A stretch of 64,000 bases of DNA from a virus (IMGVR_UViG_3300042691_044868:1-64000), one strand, 5' to 3'; counted from the stretch's first letter, positions 1-7,202 are shown. Numbers and translations are program-made. The notes: generated from the letters alone by a model not told the origin.

Positions 1-2
1 AA

Positions 3-233
3 GCCCGGGACATCGCCGGAACCAAGTATCCCTACGGATACGGATGGCACGAGGAAGAGGTGGAACGTATCGAGCGCGTGGTTCTTCGAGGCCGCGATGC
101 ATCGACTCTTATCCCCGAGTGGTGCGAATGCACGGGCTACGACAACGCTGGGATTATGGTGCGGAAGGAGAAGTTCGAGGGCAAGAAACCCTGGGACCAG
201 AAAGCACATGAATCCAAAATCTACTCCCGTTAA
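3..233 (+). CDS. C-terminal part of an unknown protein (start outside window)
   Basis: Seventy-six residues of an open frame that enters from the left edge and stops at 231-233. The visible part is highly charged, with a WCEC cysteine pair in the middle and a Lys-rich tail. I do not recognise a family. Its end overlaps the next start by 26 bases, which fits the packed rightward small-gene block. This frame was preferred over the overlapping frame that opens at 97 because its composition is more protein-like. Confidence 0.55.
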   Translation, partial: ARDIAGTKYPYGYGWHEEEVERIERVVLRGRDASTLIPEWCECTGYDNAGIMVRKEKFEGKKPWDQKAHESKIYSR

Positions 234-600
234 GTACGGTAAAAAGGTTTGGGTTTACAGGAACCTACGAAAAAATTGTCTGTCGGTTCTCGATCCCAAA
301 ACAAGAAAGGTGATTGGGCATACTCACAAAATCTTTCTTTTGGATGTCACGTTCCGGGTCAACGAAGCTGGACGGCAACGTGTCCTAAAGGAAAGACGGA
401 AGAATGTGCACGCCTTTGTTGTAGGAACTGTCTGCCTAAAACTTAGAAAAAGTAGTTTAATCCGACTCTATTATAATCCGTATAAAAGTTACGGATTTGA
501 GCAGGATCGTGGAAACTTTGCCGGGTGCACTAGATCATGGGCGCACTATGCGGAAGTTTACGCTAATCCGGAGTTGGGTATAAAGGCAACAGACGTATGA
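208..600 (+). CDS. Unknown basic protein, 130 aa
   Basis: A 130-residue Lys/Arg-rich protein with several Cys and aromatic residues and no signal peptide or membrane segment. No family is recognised. The ATG at 208 is chosen over an upstream in-frame ATG at 97, because the upstream stretch lies wholly on the preceding gene and reads as low-complexity Arg/Ser. The stop shares an ATGA overlap with the GP88 gene, so the two are probably translationally coupled. The basic character would suit nucleic acid binding, but nothing in it proves this. Confidence 0.6.
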   Translation: MNPKSTPVKYGKKVWVYRNLRKNCLSVLDPKTRKVIGHTHKIFLLDVTFRVNEAGRQRVLKERRKNVHAFVVGTVCLKLRKSSLIRLYYNPYKSYGFEQDRGNFAGCTRSWAHYAEVYANPELGIKATDV

Positions 601-1241
601 ACCCTACATTCAAAAACAAGAAAGAGGCGGAGAGCATAGTCGGTACGCTCTCCAAACCTTCCAAGATGCCGGGGTACGCATACTCGACGCCAGCCAAACG
701 CTGCCTCATCGGGCAGAAGATGCGGAAGGTGGCGGGTAGTATCTGCGCGTTTTGCTACGCGCTGAAGGGACGCTACGTGTTTTCCAACGTCGTGGAGGCG
801 ATGGAGAAACGCTTCAAGTCCCTGACTCATCCGCTTTGGGTAAGTGCAATAACTTACCTAATCGGGAAGACAAAAACCCACCACTTCCGCTGGCATGATT
901 CCGGCGATCTCCAAGGTGTGTGGCATCTGAAGAACATTGTGGACGTGGCAAAGATGCTACCCCACATCTCCTTCTGGCTACCCACCCGCGAGTACGCGTT
1001 TGTGTCCAGCTACATTGAGGGTGGCGGTGAGGTTCCGGACAACCTGTGCATCCGCCTGTCGGCCCTGATGATGGACGGTCCCGCCCCTGTGGGGATCGCC
1101 CAGCGTCTTGGGTTGACGGTATCGGGAGCCAGCATGATCGGCAACTTCAATTGCCCTTCTTCGAAGCAAGGAAACAAATGCGGTGACTGTAGAAAGTGTT
1201 GGGACAAAAGTGTATTCGCCATCGATTACAAGAAACATTAA
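597..1241 (+). CDS. GP88-family phage protein (Cys-cluster protein)
   Basis: A 214-residue protein resembling the phage 'gene product 88' family. Visible hallmarks are a PSKMPGYAYSTPAKRC segment (Cys36), Cys50 and Cys53 in a CAFCYALKGRY motif, the sequence WHDSGDL near residue 100, a TRE motif in the middle, and a C-terminal cluster at Cys186, 195, 198 and 201 ending CW. The two Cys clusters suggest bound metal or Fe-S. The family has no established biochemical role that I know of. It overlaps the previous gene by ATGA and ends at a perfect hairpin. Confidence 0.75.
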   Translation: MNPTFKNKKEAESIVGTLSKPSKMPGYAYSTPAKRCLIGQKMRKVAGSICAFCYALKGRYVFSNVVEAMEKRFKSLTHPLWVSAITYLIGKTKTHHFRWHDSGDLQGVWHLKNIVDVAKMLPHISFWLPTREYAFVSSYIEGGGEVPDNLCIRLSALMMDGPAPVGIAQRLGLTVSGASMIGNFNCPSSKQGNKCGDCRKCWDKSVFAIDYKKH

Positions 1242-1263
1242 ACGAGTGATTGTTTCACTCGTT
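1241..1263 (+). other. Perfect 9-bp hairpin after the GP88 gene
   Basis: Arms AACGAGTGA (1241-1249) and TCACTCGTT (1255-1263) around a TTGTT loop, starting at the last base of the GP88 stop codon. No U-tract follows, so this is at best a weak terminator or an mRNA-processing or stability element. Confidence 0.5.
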
Positions 1264-1374
1264 ACTGCTGCGGCAATCGAGGCTGTGCCGGAAGAGTTCT
1301 GGCCGGCTTGGATGCGCCTAGGCAATGAGTGGATTATTAAACACAGGGTTCTGACGTGTCAGAACCACGTATAA
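1246..1374 (+). CDS. Possible small protein, 42 aa
   Basis: A GTG-started frame continuous from inside the GP88 gene to a TAA at 1372. The encoded peptide has an EEFWPAWMRLGNEW core, more protein-like than random sequence, but there is no clear ribosome binding site and the region also carries two hairpins. It could be a C-terminal remnant reached by frameshift from GP88, or noise. Confidence 0.25.
   Translation: MIVSLVTAAAIEAVPEEFWPAWMRLGNEWIIKHRVLTCQNHV
1347..1366. repeat. Inverted repeat upstream of the gene at 1384
   Basis: GGTTCTGAC and GTCAGAACC separated by only GT, just ahead of the strong AAGGAGG ribosome binding site at 1373-1379. It could be an operator or a leader hairpin for the next gene. 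The 2-base loop argues for a DNA-level protein site. Confidence 0.5.
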
Positions 1375-1383
1375 GGAGGACAT

Positions 1384-1602
1384 ATGAGTCTAATAAACAA
1401 AGCAGCGGTCAAACGCGCCGCCTTGGATATGGCATCGGCCAACTTCAAGGAGCGCAACAAGACAAGACTTGAGATGGGGCTTGCCCCTCTTAAGTGTGTC
1501 CCCTCTCGGGTGAGCGGGGAATTCATCAGCGCAATTGAAGGCCAGGTCGTAATCGCGATCAGCCAAATGGTAAAGGAACATAAGACAGGAGTAACCCTAT
1601 GA
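1384..1602 (+). CDS. Unknown protein, 72 aa
   Basis: A 72-residue soluble, slightly basic helical protein with no recognised family. The start is secure: a near-perfect AAGGAGG lies 4 bases before the ATG, one of the strongest Shine-Dalgarno sites in the window. It overlaps the next gene by ATGA. Confidence 0.7.
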   Translation: MSLINKAAVKRAALDMASANFKERNKTRLEMGLAPLKCVPSRVSGEFISAIEGQVVIAISQMVKEHKTGVTL

Positions 1603-1829
1603 GTTGTTATTGTATTGTAGACACCAAAACAAAAACCTTCCTATCCGCGGACGACACTTGGGTGTCGTTTGAAGATGGGATTAAAAACGACAGTATCCGG
1701 GGATACGTATCCGACACGGAGGGCATGGCCCTTCTGACGGCGGACCTCGAGAAGTTTGGTGGAGAGTCGCGTCTCCATCCGTCTCCCGAAGGAGAGACGA
1801 AACCCCTGTTCTATGAGTGGGGTAGCTGA
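1599..1829 (+). CDS. Unknown protein, 76 aa
   Basis: A 76-residue acidic protein beginning MSCYCIVDTKTKTFL; the N-terminal CYC and the alternating hydrophobic pattern suggest a small beta-rich fold. Family unknown. It is coupled to both neighbours by overlaps (ATGA at 1599; its 3' end overlaps the glycosylase start by 17 bases). Confidence 0.65.
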   Translation: MSCYCIVDTKTKTFLSADDTWVSFEDGIKNDSIRGYVSDTEGMALLTADLEKFGGESRLHPSPEGETKPLFYEWGS

Positions 1830-2451
1830 GGTATTCGCCGGGCTCAAACCCCGCGTGGTATCGCGTTATGTCAACTACTGGGAAAAAATCAAACCTAAGA
1901 GTCGCGACGACGAGTGGCGATTCTGGGTGTTTTCCATCCTGGCTGCGAACTTTGGTTGGAAGCAAAACGTCAAGGCGTTTAAAGCCATACAGGATCGCTC
2001 AAGGTGGAAGTCTGATCTTGGTAAACTACAGTTTGAGTTATTTCAAACCAAGACCGGGTTATGGAAAACGAAGGCGATCAACATTTGGAAGTTTGATCAG
2101 ATGTTTTCTGCCAAACCCCATCTGTTCGTTCGTTACGCCAACGAGCCGTTTACGCAGTATCGTGACAGGATTGCTGACACGGTTCCGGGGTTGGCGATAG
2201 CCAAGTCCAGTTTCTACATGGAGATGAAGTACCTTGGCGAGTCCGACGTGGTATGTCTGGACCGCCGGGTTCTGAAGTCTATCCATGGGAAAGACAGACA
2301 CGTAAGCCGTTCCGAATACTTGGCCCTTGAGGACGAGTGGCGGAGCGAATCGCAGAAGCACGGAATCCCTGCTCCCGCAGCCAGATTTATCTGGTGGGAT
2401 AATTTGCAGGGATTCAAAACAAGTCGGTATTGGAGTGAGGTATTAGAATGA
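1813..2451 (+). CDS. Putative HhH-GPD DNA glycosylase/AP lyase (Ogg-like)
   Basis: A 212-residue protein whose middle reads VPGLAIAKSSFYMEM followed by a segment ending VVCLDRRVL. In the helix-hairpin-helix GPD superfamily this is the PG(I/L)GxKxA hairpin with catalytic Lys (here Lys131) and the invariant Asp of LDRH (here Asp150). The 19-residue Lys-Asp spacing resembles the archaeal/bacterial Ogg2 type of 8-oxoguanine glycosylase. Trp/Phe-rich N- and C-terminal helices fit a small all-helical enzyme. There is no Fe-S cluster motif. The ATG at 1813 is chosen because an in-frame start at 1756 would run far into the preceding gene. The substrate base is not known; it could excise damage or a modified base. 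Confidence 0.65.
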   Translation: MSGVAEVFAGLKPRVVSRYVNYWEKIKPKSRDDEWRFWVFSILAANFGWKQNVKAFKAIQDRSRWKSDLGKLQFELFQTKTGLWKTKAINIWKFDQMFSAKPHLFVRYANEPFTQYRDRIADTVPGLAIAKSSFYMEMKYLGESDVVCLDRRVLKSIHGKDRHVSRSEYLALEDEWRSESQKHGIPAPAARFIWWDNLQGFKTSRYWSEVLE

Positions 2452-2669
2452 CTACAAAAGCAGTGAACGGAACGTTCATCTATGGCGCGGATGACAATCT
2501 CTTTGAGATTGGGTTTGACGCAGAGGTGGACGTGAAAAACAGGGCGGTGATGACCATGAATCTCCACCTTGAGCCTAACCACATGGACAACATCCTGCAA
2601 AACGTATACAAATCAGGAGCAGATGAAGCCCTTCGTATCGCGTTAAAGCAGGAGGAAAATGAAGTTTAG
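2448..2669 (+). CDS. Unknown protein, 73 aa
   Basis: A 73-residue acidic protein beginning MTTKAVNGTFIYGADD, with predicted beta strands at the N-terminus and a helix at the C-terminus. Not recognised. Coupled to the glycosylase gene by ATGA. Confidence 0.6.
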   Translation: MTTKAVNGTFIYGADDNLFEIGFDAEVDVKNRAVMTMNLHLEPNHMDNILQNVYKSGADEALRIALKQEENEV

Positions 2670-2826
2670 TAAAACCATACTTATTATTGTCCACGGTATA
2701 CTTGCAGTCTGTATGCTTAACGGGGCGGTTGTCACAGCAGCCGGCCTGTACTATGCGGCCTGCACAGCCTATACGCTAACGATGAAGAAGACGGTAAATA
2801 AAATAAGTCCGACAACGAGACTTTAA
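2659..2826 (+). CDS. Small membrane protein, 55 aa
   Basis: Fifty-five residues: Met-Lys start, a hydrophobic stretch at about 5-34 containing small residues and Cys, then a basic tail. It could be a single-span inner-membrane protein or an uncleaved signal anchor. GGAGG at 2651 serves as ribosome binding site. The stop codon overlaps the stop of the convergent gene on the other strand (2823). Role unknown. Confidence 0.6.
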   Translation: MKFSKTILIIVHGILAVCMLNGAVVTAAGLYYAACTAYTLTMKKTVNKISPTTRL

Positions 2827-2993
2827 TAGTGGCTGTCTAGCCACGTCTCAAATTCGGCAAGTTTGACCCCGAGTTCCTCCGGGCTAATGATGCCCCTCAC
2901 GCAGGCATGAGCATATTGCAGTATGTTTGTGATCTCCTCAGGAAGGACGTCCAGAACGGAGGGCTCGGGGTCAATACTTTTCACTCGCACCAT
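2823..2993 (-). CDS. Unknown acidic protein, 56 aa
   Basis: A leftward gene that meets the rightward small-gene block tail to tail, sharing stop-codon bases. The 56-residue product is acidic and helical, ending EFETWLDSHY. The ATG at 2993 is preferred to an upstream in-frame TTG at 3011. It lies alone between opposing genes, as early phage regulators often do, but nothing in it shows DNA binding. Confidence 0.5.
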   Translation of the reverse strand: MVRVKSIDPEPSVLDVLPEEITNILQYAHACVRGIISPEELGVKLAEFETWLDSHY

Positions 2994-3022
2994 TTTAACA
3001 CACGCCGACAAAAAAGCACTAT

Positions 3023-3038
3023 CATCACTTTAAAAATT
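3023..3038 (-). repeat. 16-base repeat shared with 60227-60242
   Basis: Read on the minus strand this is AATTTTTAAAGTGATG, identical to a site on the plus strand after the dCMP deaminase gene. Both copies are intergenic and AT-rich. A shared regulator or replication protein site is possible. Confidence 0.55.
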
Positions 3039-3113
3039 GAACAAATTACCAACGCGACCAACCATACAATGTCGCGTTTTGTGTTTCTCATATACCATTT
3101 TGTCCCACCTATA

Positions 3114-3144
3114 TTGACTTGGCAATCCCTTAAGTCAGCATAAT
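3114..3144 (+). promoter_or_regulatory. Possible promoter for the gene at 3148
   Basis: TTGACT at 3114-3119 and CATAAT at 3139-3144, but the 19-base spacer is long. It lies immediately before the GTG at 3148. Weaker than the other promoters listed because of the spacing. Confidence 0.35.
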
Positions 3145-3147
3145 TAT

Positions 3148-3387
3148 GTGGGAAAGAAAATTGCCGACACCGGAATCAACGAACTATCCGACCAATTCCT
3201 TCGCGTGGTCTTGGCCGCGGCTGCGCTTGATAACAGGGGTGGAGAATTGACGGTCACCCGCAAGGCTTTTCACGAACTCCACGACAAGCTAGTCCAGGGA
3301 TACCACCCCGAGATCGAGGTGTGGTTCGAGGACGGTGAACTTCATATCAAGACCGACTGGTCGGACAAACCCGTCTGGCCCCACTAA
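3148..3387 (+). CDS. Unknown protein, 79 aa
   Basis: A 79-residue protein with GTG start; helical N-terminal half and a strand-rich acidic C-terminal half ending DWSDKPVWPH. No family recognised. Isolated between a leftward gene and the end of the structural block. There is no Shine-Dalgarno sequence, so it may be translated from a very short leader if the promoter just upstream is real. Confidence 0.55.
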   Translation: MGKKIADTGINELSDQFLRVVLAAAALDNRGGELTVTRKAFHELHDKLVQGYHPEIEVWFEDGELHIKTDWSDKPVWPH

Positions 3388-3389
3388 CC

Positions 3390-3497
3390 GTGGCCCGGGA
3401 CAAAAAGAAAAAGCAGAGAAAAAGTTTAATCGACCATTCCTATCGCCCCAGCCAGGGCTTGCTCATCAAGGTGGCGAAGCTGGCTAAGCTTAAGTAA
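3390..3497 (+). CDS. Possible tiny basic protein, 35 aa
   Basis: A GTG-started 35-codon frame 2 bases after the previous stop. The product begins MARDKKKKQRKS and is extremely Lys-rich, ending AKLAKLK. Such peptides can be nucleic acid-binding, but it is short, lacks a clear ribosome binding site and overlaps the convergent gene end by 8 bases. Confidence 0.35.
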   Translation: MARDKKKKQRKSLIDHSYRPSQGLLIKVAKLAKLK

Positions 3498-4761
3498 GAT
3501 CGTAAAAGCCCATCGCCCCAATTGCGGATGGTGACCCGGTCGACGTGAATGTGGCGAACGCAAGAGTTATCGTGTCACTTGTGCCAGTAAAGCTATTTCT
3601 CCCAAGCTGGTAAGAAAAGTTATAGTCAGCTACGATTATAGCTGGAGCAGCTGACTGGGCAGAGGCATCGAAATATCCCTGCTCAATTAGATCGCCACCG
3701 CTTATGGCTGTAGCCGCCACGTCGTAATCCACATTGGGGAATGCCGTTGTATTGTAAGATGCCCCGGTAAGCGTTCCGTTGCGGATGAGAAAGTACTCAT
3801 AACTTCCGGAAGAGGTAGGTTGAAGATGGTACTGTGATGGAAGAACAACCGCGTTTAGTCTGTCTGAAGCCAACCGTATTGTCACCAGCGGATAAATAGT
3901 TCCGGCCACCGTAGCAGCAACCGTTGTTGACCGTCTGGCGATACTTTGGACTGACTTTTTTTCGTAGCCTCCGTTGGAAATAACGGACACACAAATTTGT
4001 TTCAATGAGCTTGAACTTCCCGTGGTTCCGGTATTTTCAATTTCAAACCGAACCGGTAGGGTCGCTGACGTGATATAAACCGACGTGTTTTCGTTTGCGT
4101 TATTAAACTGGTGGGCAATGATCGGATTTCCGTTGATAACAAAACCCATTACAACTGATCCTACACCAAGCCATTCGTACTCTGAGAAAAGGATCTGGGA
4201 CTTGCTTGCATCAAGGGTTAGCCCGCTTGGGCCGGTTCCATCCAGCTTATCCCGGTTCCAGTCAGCCTGGGCCACCCGGGTATTGGAGACCATTCCAGAT
4301 ATGTAAGACCGTTTTACAAGGTAAAGGGACGTGTCGTCCTGCTCCAAATAGAATCCATTTTGGCTGGAAAAGTATCCAGCTCTTTGTCGAAGCCCGGTTT
4401 TTCCAGAATTAAACACAAACGTCTGTAGCACCTGCAAGCTTTTTCCAGGTTGGTAAGTAAAGACTCTGCGAGATTCCCGGTAAACATATTCTCCGGAAAC
4501 TGTCCCGATATTGAGGGAGGCCGAGCTTTGATTGACAAGATAGCTTACGCTTGCCCCAGCTCCGTTTACAGAGTCGGCAAAAAAGCCGTTGTCCTGGTAG
4601 ACGTGGGACGCGTCAAACAGCGTGGTCGGCTGCGAGATTTTAGTACGGCCAAATAAATCCCCGCTAAGGGAGTCGTCGAGTCTGCCGACTATTTTCTGTA
4701 GCGAGCGTACTTCCGTGTCTGACCAAAGAGGTCTATCGATCTCGGGAAAGTAATCGGGCAT
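3490..4761 (-). CDS. Phage structural protein, 423 aa
   Basis: A 423-residue beta-rich protein and the last gene of the leftward virion block. The region from about residue 110 to 265 has a signature I have seen in structural proteins of phages and large viruses: RQRAGYFSSQNG, then WNRDKLDGTG, EWLGVGSVVMGF, HQFNNANENTSVYIT, LPVRFEIEN and LKQICVSVISNGGY. It is probably a jelly-roll-like surface or decoration domain. The first 30 residues (IDRPLWSDTEVRSLQKIVG) may anchor it to the particle. No enzymatic motif. A weak TATAGC -10-like box lies 8 bases upstream of the ATG but I could not find a good -35. Confidence 0.6.
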   Translation of the reverse strand: MPDYFPEIDRPLWSDTEVRSLQKIVGRLDDSLSGDLFGRTKISQPTTLFDASHVYQDNGFFADSVNGAGASVSYLVNQSSASLNIGTVSGEYVYRESRRVFTYQPGKSLQVLQTFVFNSGKTGLRQRAGYFSSQNGFYLEQDDTSLYLVKRSYISGMVSNTRVAQADWNRDKLDGTGPSGLTLDASKSQILFSEYEWLGVGSVVMGFVINGNPIIAHQFNNANENTSVYITSATLPVRFEIENTGTTGSSSSLKQICVSVISNGGYEKKSVQSIARRSTTVAATVAGTIYPLVTIRLASDRLNAVVLPSQYHLQPTSSGSYEYFLIRNGTLTGASYNTTAFPNVDYDVAATAISGGDLIEQGYFDASAQSAAPAIIVADYNFSYQLGRNSFTGTSDTITLAFATFTSTGSPSAIGAMGFYDLT

Positions 4762-4799
4762 ACACCAAGGCTATACGTTAGCCCTGTAAAGTAAAGACG

Positions 4800-4940
4800 T
4801 TATTTACCCAGGCCGCGACCCTTGTTATACACCTTTCCCTTGATCATGTAACCCTTTTGCTTGGTTACGGCAAGGGAAGGAGTATGAACCGTCGGCATCT
4901 TGGCGTTCTTTTGACTGAGGTTCAGGCTTTTGATTTTCAT
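4800..4940 (-). CDS. Small basic protein, 46 aa
   Basis: Forty-six residues, very basic (MKIKSLNLSQKNAKMP at the start, KGKVYNKGRGLGK at the end). Overlaps the HNH-like gene stop by 4 bases (ATGA), so it is probably coupled to it. One of several tiny basic proteins at this end of the virion block; they may be packaged with DNA (inference). Confidence 0.55.
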   Translation of the reverse strand: MKIKSLNLSQKNAKMPTVHTPSLAVTKQKGYMIKGKVYNKGRGLGK

Positions 4941-5167
4941 TTTTTCCCCCTGTTGTAGTTTATTGATGTTACTCTTAGATTCGACGAAGCATTGTTTCTT
5001 GGATTCCCGTCCCGGTGGTCAACGTCCTTGCCGTTAAGTTTCGACTTACCGTGACGCCTGGCCATCATCCGACGGGCCGCGTTGCGGGCCGCACGGTTTT
5101 TCTTTTGCTCAGGCCGGCTATGGTACTCGTCATACTCGGCTTTGTAGTTTCGTTTTCCAAGGGGCAT
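4937..5167 (-). CDS. HNH-like small protein, MPLGK N-terminus, 76 aa
   Basis: A 76-residue basic protein. The C-terminal half, GKDVDHRDGNPRNNASSNLR, has the DHxDGnpxNN core of HNH nucleases (Asp-His as metal and general-base pair, Asn-Asn downstream), but the usual final His/Asn helix is short. The N-terminus MPLGKRNYKAEYDEYH starts with the MPLGK tag shared by neighbours. It may be an active nickase or a degenerate HNH-fold DNA binder. 'Basic packaged protein' is an alternative. Confidence 0.55.
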   Translation of the reverse strand: MPLGKRNYKAEYDEYHSRPEQKKNRAARNAARRMMARRHGKSKLNGKDVDHRDGNPRNNASSNLRVTSINYNRGKK

Positions 5168-5169
5168 TT

Positions 5170-5787
5170 TTAGAAAACTTTTTTCTTCATTTTGGATAGC
5201 ATCTCTTTGATCTTCATGCGATCCTCCGGGCTAAGCTTGAGTTTCTCCTGTACGGATTCAGGAACTACTTTTTTATAAACTTCCTGTCCGACAGGATAAC
5301 CTGCAACTGCTCCGGTTCCAGCCATAATACCCTTCGTGACACCAGATCCGGGAACCATTGAAGCCAGGGTTCCAAGAATCTCAGAGCCAGCAAGACCAGC
5401 GGCCATCTTCCCAAGATCATTTTCTCCGGCGAGAACTTCTCCAGCAGCCATGGCTGGGCCGGCGAACGGGACTGCGGACCCCACCTTTTTCACAACACCT
5501 TTTGTTTCGTTGAGCATCTTGGCCGGAATTTCCATTGGAAGGGCTTTAGCTTTTTTGATGTTCTTTTGTAGAGTGTCCTCGAATAATTTATAACGTTGTT
5601 CCTCAAGATATTTTCTTGCTTCCCCGTCTTCTGCAATATCTTTAAACAATTTATTTAAAAATTTACCATGTTCTTTGTCGGATACCCGCTTTGGGGAAAT
5701 ATCCATGATCCCACCACTTTGCGATCCGCTTTCTTCAACCGCTTTTTGCAACATCTGAGCGGCCATGTCCAAACGTCCCTTGTCCAT
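5170..5787 (-). CDS. Putative internal virion/ejection protein with glycine-rich hydrophobic core, 205 aa
   Basis: A 205-residue protein with an amphipathic, Lys-rich first half, a Gly/Ala-rich hydrophobic segment at about 100-170 (repeated AGxAG/GxxxG spacings) and a basic C-terminal helix ending KMKKKVF. Glycine-zipper segments of this kind are known in phage ejection proteins that enter membranes. That role is an inference from composition and from its place in the operon with other internal-type proteins; no family was recognised. Confidence 0.5.
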   Translation of the reverse strand: MDKGRLDMAAQMLQKAVEESGSQSGGIMDISPKRVSDKEHGKFLNKLFKDIAEDGEARKYLEEQRYKLFEDTLQKNIKKAKALPMEIPAKMLNETKGVVKKVGSAVPFAGPAMAAGEVLAGENDLGKMAAGLAGSEILGTLASMVPGSGVTKGIMAGTGAVAGYPVGQEVYKKVVPESVQEKLKLSPEDRMKIKEMLSKMKKKVF

Positions 5788-5788
5788 A

Positions 5789-5944
5789 CTATTTTCCTTT
5801 CGACTTGCCAGCCGCGCTCAGTGCGATGGCAATGATCTGGGCTTTGGAACGTGGCTTGCCGCCGGCTCCACGGGCCTTGCCTTCTTTTTTATTATCAGCG
5901 TAAAGCTCGCTGATGTTTTTGGATACGTTTTTTCCTAGGGGCAT
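5789..5944 (-). CDS. Small basic protein, MPLGK N-terminus, 51 aa
   Basis: Fifty-one residues: MPLGKNVSKNISELY, then a Lys/Gly-rich turn, then KAQIIAIALSAAGKSKGK. It resembles the widespread phage small proteins that start MPLxxG, carry an 'AIALSxA' helix and end in Lys/Ser. Function unknown; proposed here to be a minor packaged or DNA-associated protein. It sits 1 base upstream of the 205-aa gene. Confidence 0.6.
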   Translation of the reverse strand: MPLGKNVSKNISELYADNKKEGKARGAGGKPRSKAQIIAIALSAAGKSKGK

Positions 5945-5947
5945 ATA

Positions 5948-6790
5948 TTACCTCAATGTCCTTCTACCTACGTTGAAAAATCCCGATCCAGTCGGGATTG
6001 TCGTTCCCGGCTGAACAACAGGTTGCGGGGCTGACCGCTTGCCTTTGACATACCGGCCAAGGGCCCTGTCGTAAATCCATCCGGACTCCGCGGCCTGGGT
6101 GATGGCTTGGCCGGTTTTGAGGGAGTCTTGCATCATTTGGCTGACGCTTTCGGTGGTCAATTTATTTTGACCGGCAGTGATTGCTTCGGGAGGGGCTCCC
6201 GCCGGAAGTCCACCCATTGAAAATTGCGTCAAGGATCCTGGAGCAAGGTTGAATTTCTCAACACGGGCGGCTTGTTCCTGGGCTGTTGACGCCGGTTTGT
6301 TGGTCATGATCGGGCGTCCAAAAACGTCCTTTCCGAGTTCTGCAAGCGGCGCTACCGGCTGTTGTTGATACCCGGCCAAACGATTCTCAAAATCCTGGGC
6401 GGCTCCCTGGGCGATCAGTTCCCTGTCCATGGCCATCTTTTGTTTTTCACGCTCATCCTGAGCCCGATTCCTGGCGTCAGCTTCAATCATCCGTTCTTGG
6501 CCGGATTTGGGGCGAAAATAATCCACAAGCTGTTTGAATCTGTCTTTTCGTTTGGCTTCCTGGTCAGCCTTTATTTGCCGTTCTTGATTGGCGGCAATAT
6601 CTTCGGCGGCTTGCATTCCAGCGGCAGGCGCAGTGGCCGCGGCTTCTCCAGACAGTTCGGCCTGCCGCATTGCTTCAGGGGATTCCGGCATCAAACGATT
6701 GCCTACAAATGTCCCAAAATTATATTTGGTCAGATCGACCATTGGGTTAAACCCCTTTGCCGCAGGTATTAAGATTTGTTCTTGGGCCAT
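5948..6790 (-). CDS. Putative internal virion protein, 280 aa
   Basis: A 280-residue Ala/Gln-rich protein with a coiled-coil-like charged stretch at about 60-140 (repeated Glu/Lys/Arg heptads), then Pro/Gln-rich linkers and a C-terminus ending GSGFFNVGRRTLR. No enzymatic motif. The composition matches the neighbouring 504-aa protein, suggesting an internal or head-tail junction role. It has its own promoter with the -10 only 7 bases ahead of the ATG. Confidence 0.45.
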   Translation of the reverse strand: MAQEQILIPAAKGFNPMVDLTKYNFGTFVGNRLMPESPEAMRQAELSGEAAATAPAAGMQAAEDIAANQERQIKADQEAKRKDRFKQLVDYFRPKSGQERMIEADARNRAQDEREKQKMAMDRELIAQGAAQDFENRLAGYQQQPVAPLAELGKDVFGRPIMTNKPASTAQEQAARVEKFNLAPGSLTQFSMGGLPAGAPPEAITAGQNKLTTESVSQMMQDSLKTGQAITQAAESGWIYDRALGRYVKGKRSAPQPVVQPGTTIPTGSGFFNVGRRTLR

Positions 6791-6797
6791 GGCTAAG

Positions 6798-6826
6798 ATA
6801 TTACAAACACGGGTTTAACGGGTCAA
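6798..6826 (-). promoter_or_regulatory. Promoter for the gene ending at 5948
   Basis: TTGACC (6826-6821), 17-base spacer, TAATAT (6803-6798), then 7 bases to the ATG at 6790. A transcript would start 0-2 bases before the start codon. Confidence 0.55.
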
Positions 6827-7056
6827 GCGTTCTTACCCAGGCCACCCTTCTTTTTCCAGCTTATCCGTTCCGGGCCTTTCTTCTTACGAGCCGAGGCTGA
6901 ACACATAGACATTGTCGGACGGCACGCCGGATAGCTGCCTTTGTTGGAGTCCGAGCGACCACACGGTCCGCCTGTTTTGCAGTTAACCCAGCCTTTCCCT
7001 TTGTTACGCTTGAACCATCCATGCAGGCCATACTTTTTCTCCAGTTCGAAGCCCAT
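6823..7056 (-). CDS. Small Cys/Lys-rich protein, 77 aa
   Basis: A 77-residue protein with the pattern KYGLHGWFKRNKGKGWVNC, CGRSDSNKGSYPACRP and a basic tail. The GLxGWF...GWV(N/D)C...YPACRP pattern occurs in small phage and giant-virus proteins of unknown function (DUF5872-like). The four Cys may bind zinc. Its end overlaps the promoter of the next operon segment by 4 bases. Confidence 0.6.
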   Translation of the reverse strand: MGFELEKKYGLHGWFKRNKGKGWVNCKTGGPCGRSDSNKGSYPACRPTMSMCSASARKKKGPERISWKKKGGLGKNA

Positions 7057-7202
7057 TACTTTTTACCCTTCCCCCAGTTGTCTGCTCCGACTTTACGGCA
7101 TTTAACCAGCGCTCCGCTGGCATAGGCCGAGGGCCATACCCGGTATCTGGCTTTTACCTTTCGGGTACATGCATCGTCCGCTTTTTTCTTTCCAAGGGGC
7201 AT
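7056..7202 (-). CDS. Small Cys-containing protein, MPLGK N-terminus, 48 aa
   Basis: Forty-eight residues: MPLGKKKADDACTRKVK, then RYRVWPSAYASGALVKCRKV and NWGKGKK. The DACxxKVKxRY...WPSAYASGALVKCRKVG pattern is shared by tiny proteins of many phages and some large viruses; function not established. Its last base overlaps the first base of the next start (TAATG). Confidence 0.65.
   Translation of the reverse strand: MPLGKKKADDACTRKVKARYRVWPSAYASGALVKCRKVGADNWGKGKK

Noticed and set aside
1-233. Joining of the two window ends into one gene
   Set aside because: The partial gene at 63987 would continue in a frame at the left edge that differs from the protein-like frame there, so a direct circular junction at these coordinates is not supported.
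4762-4799. Promoter for the 423-aa structural gene
   Set aside because: TATAGC lies 8 bases before the ATG but no acceptable -35 is found at 15-18 bases.
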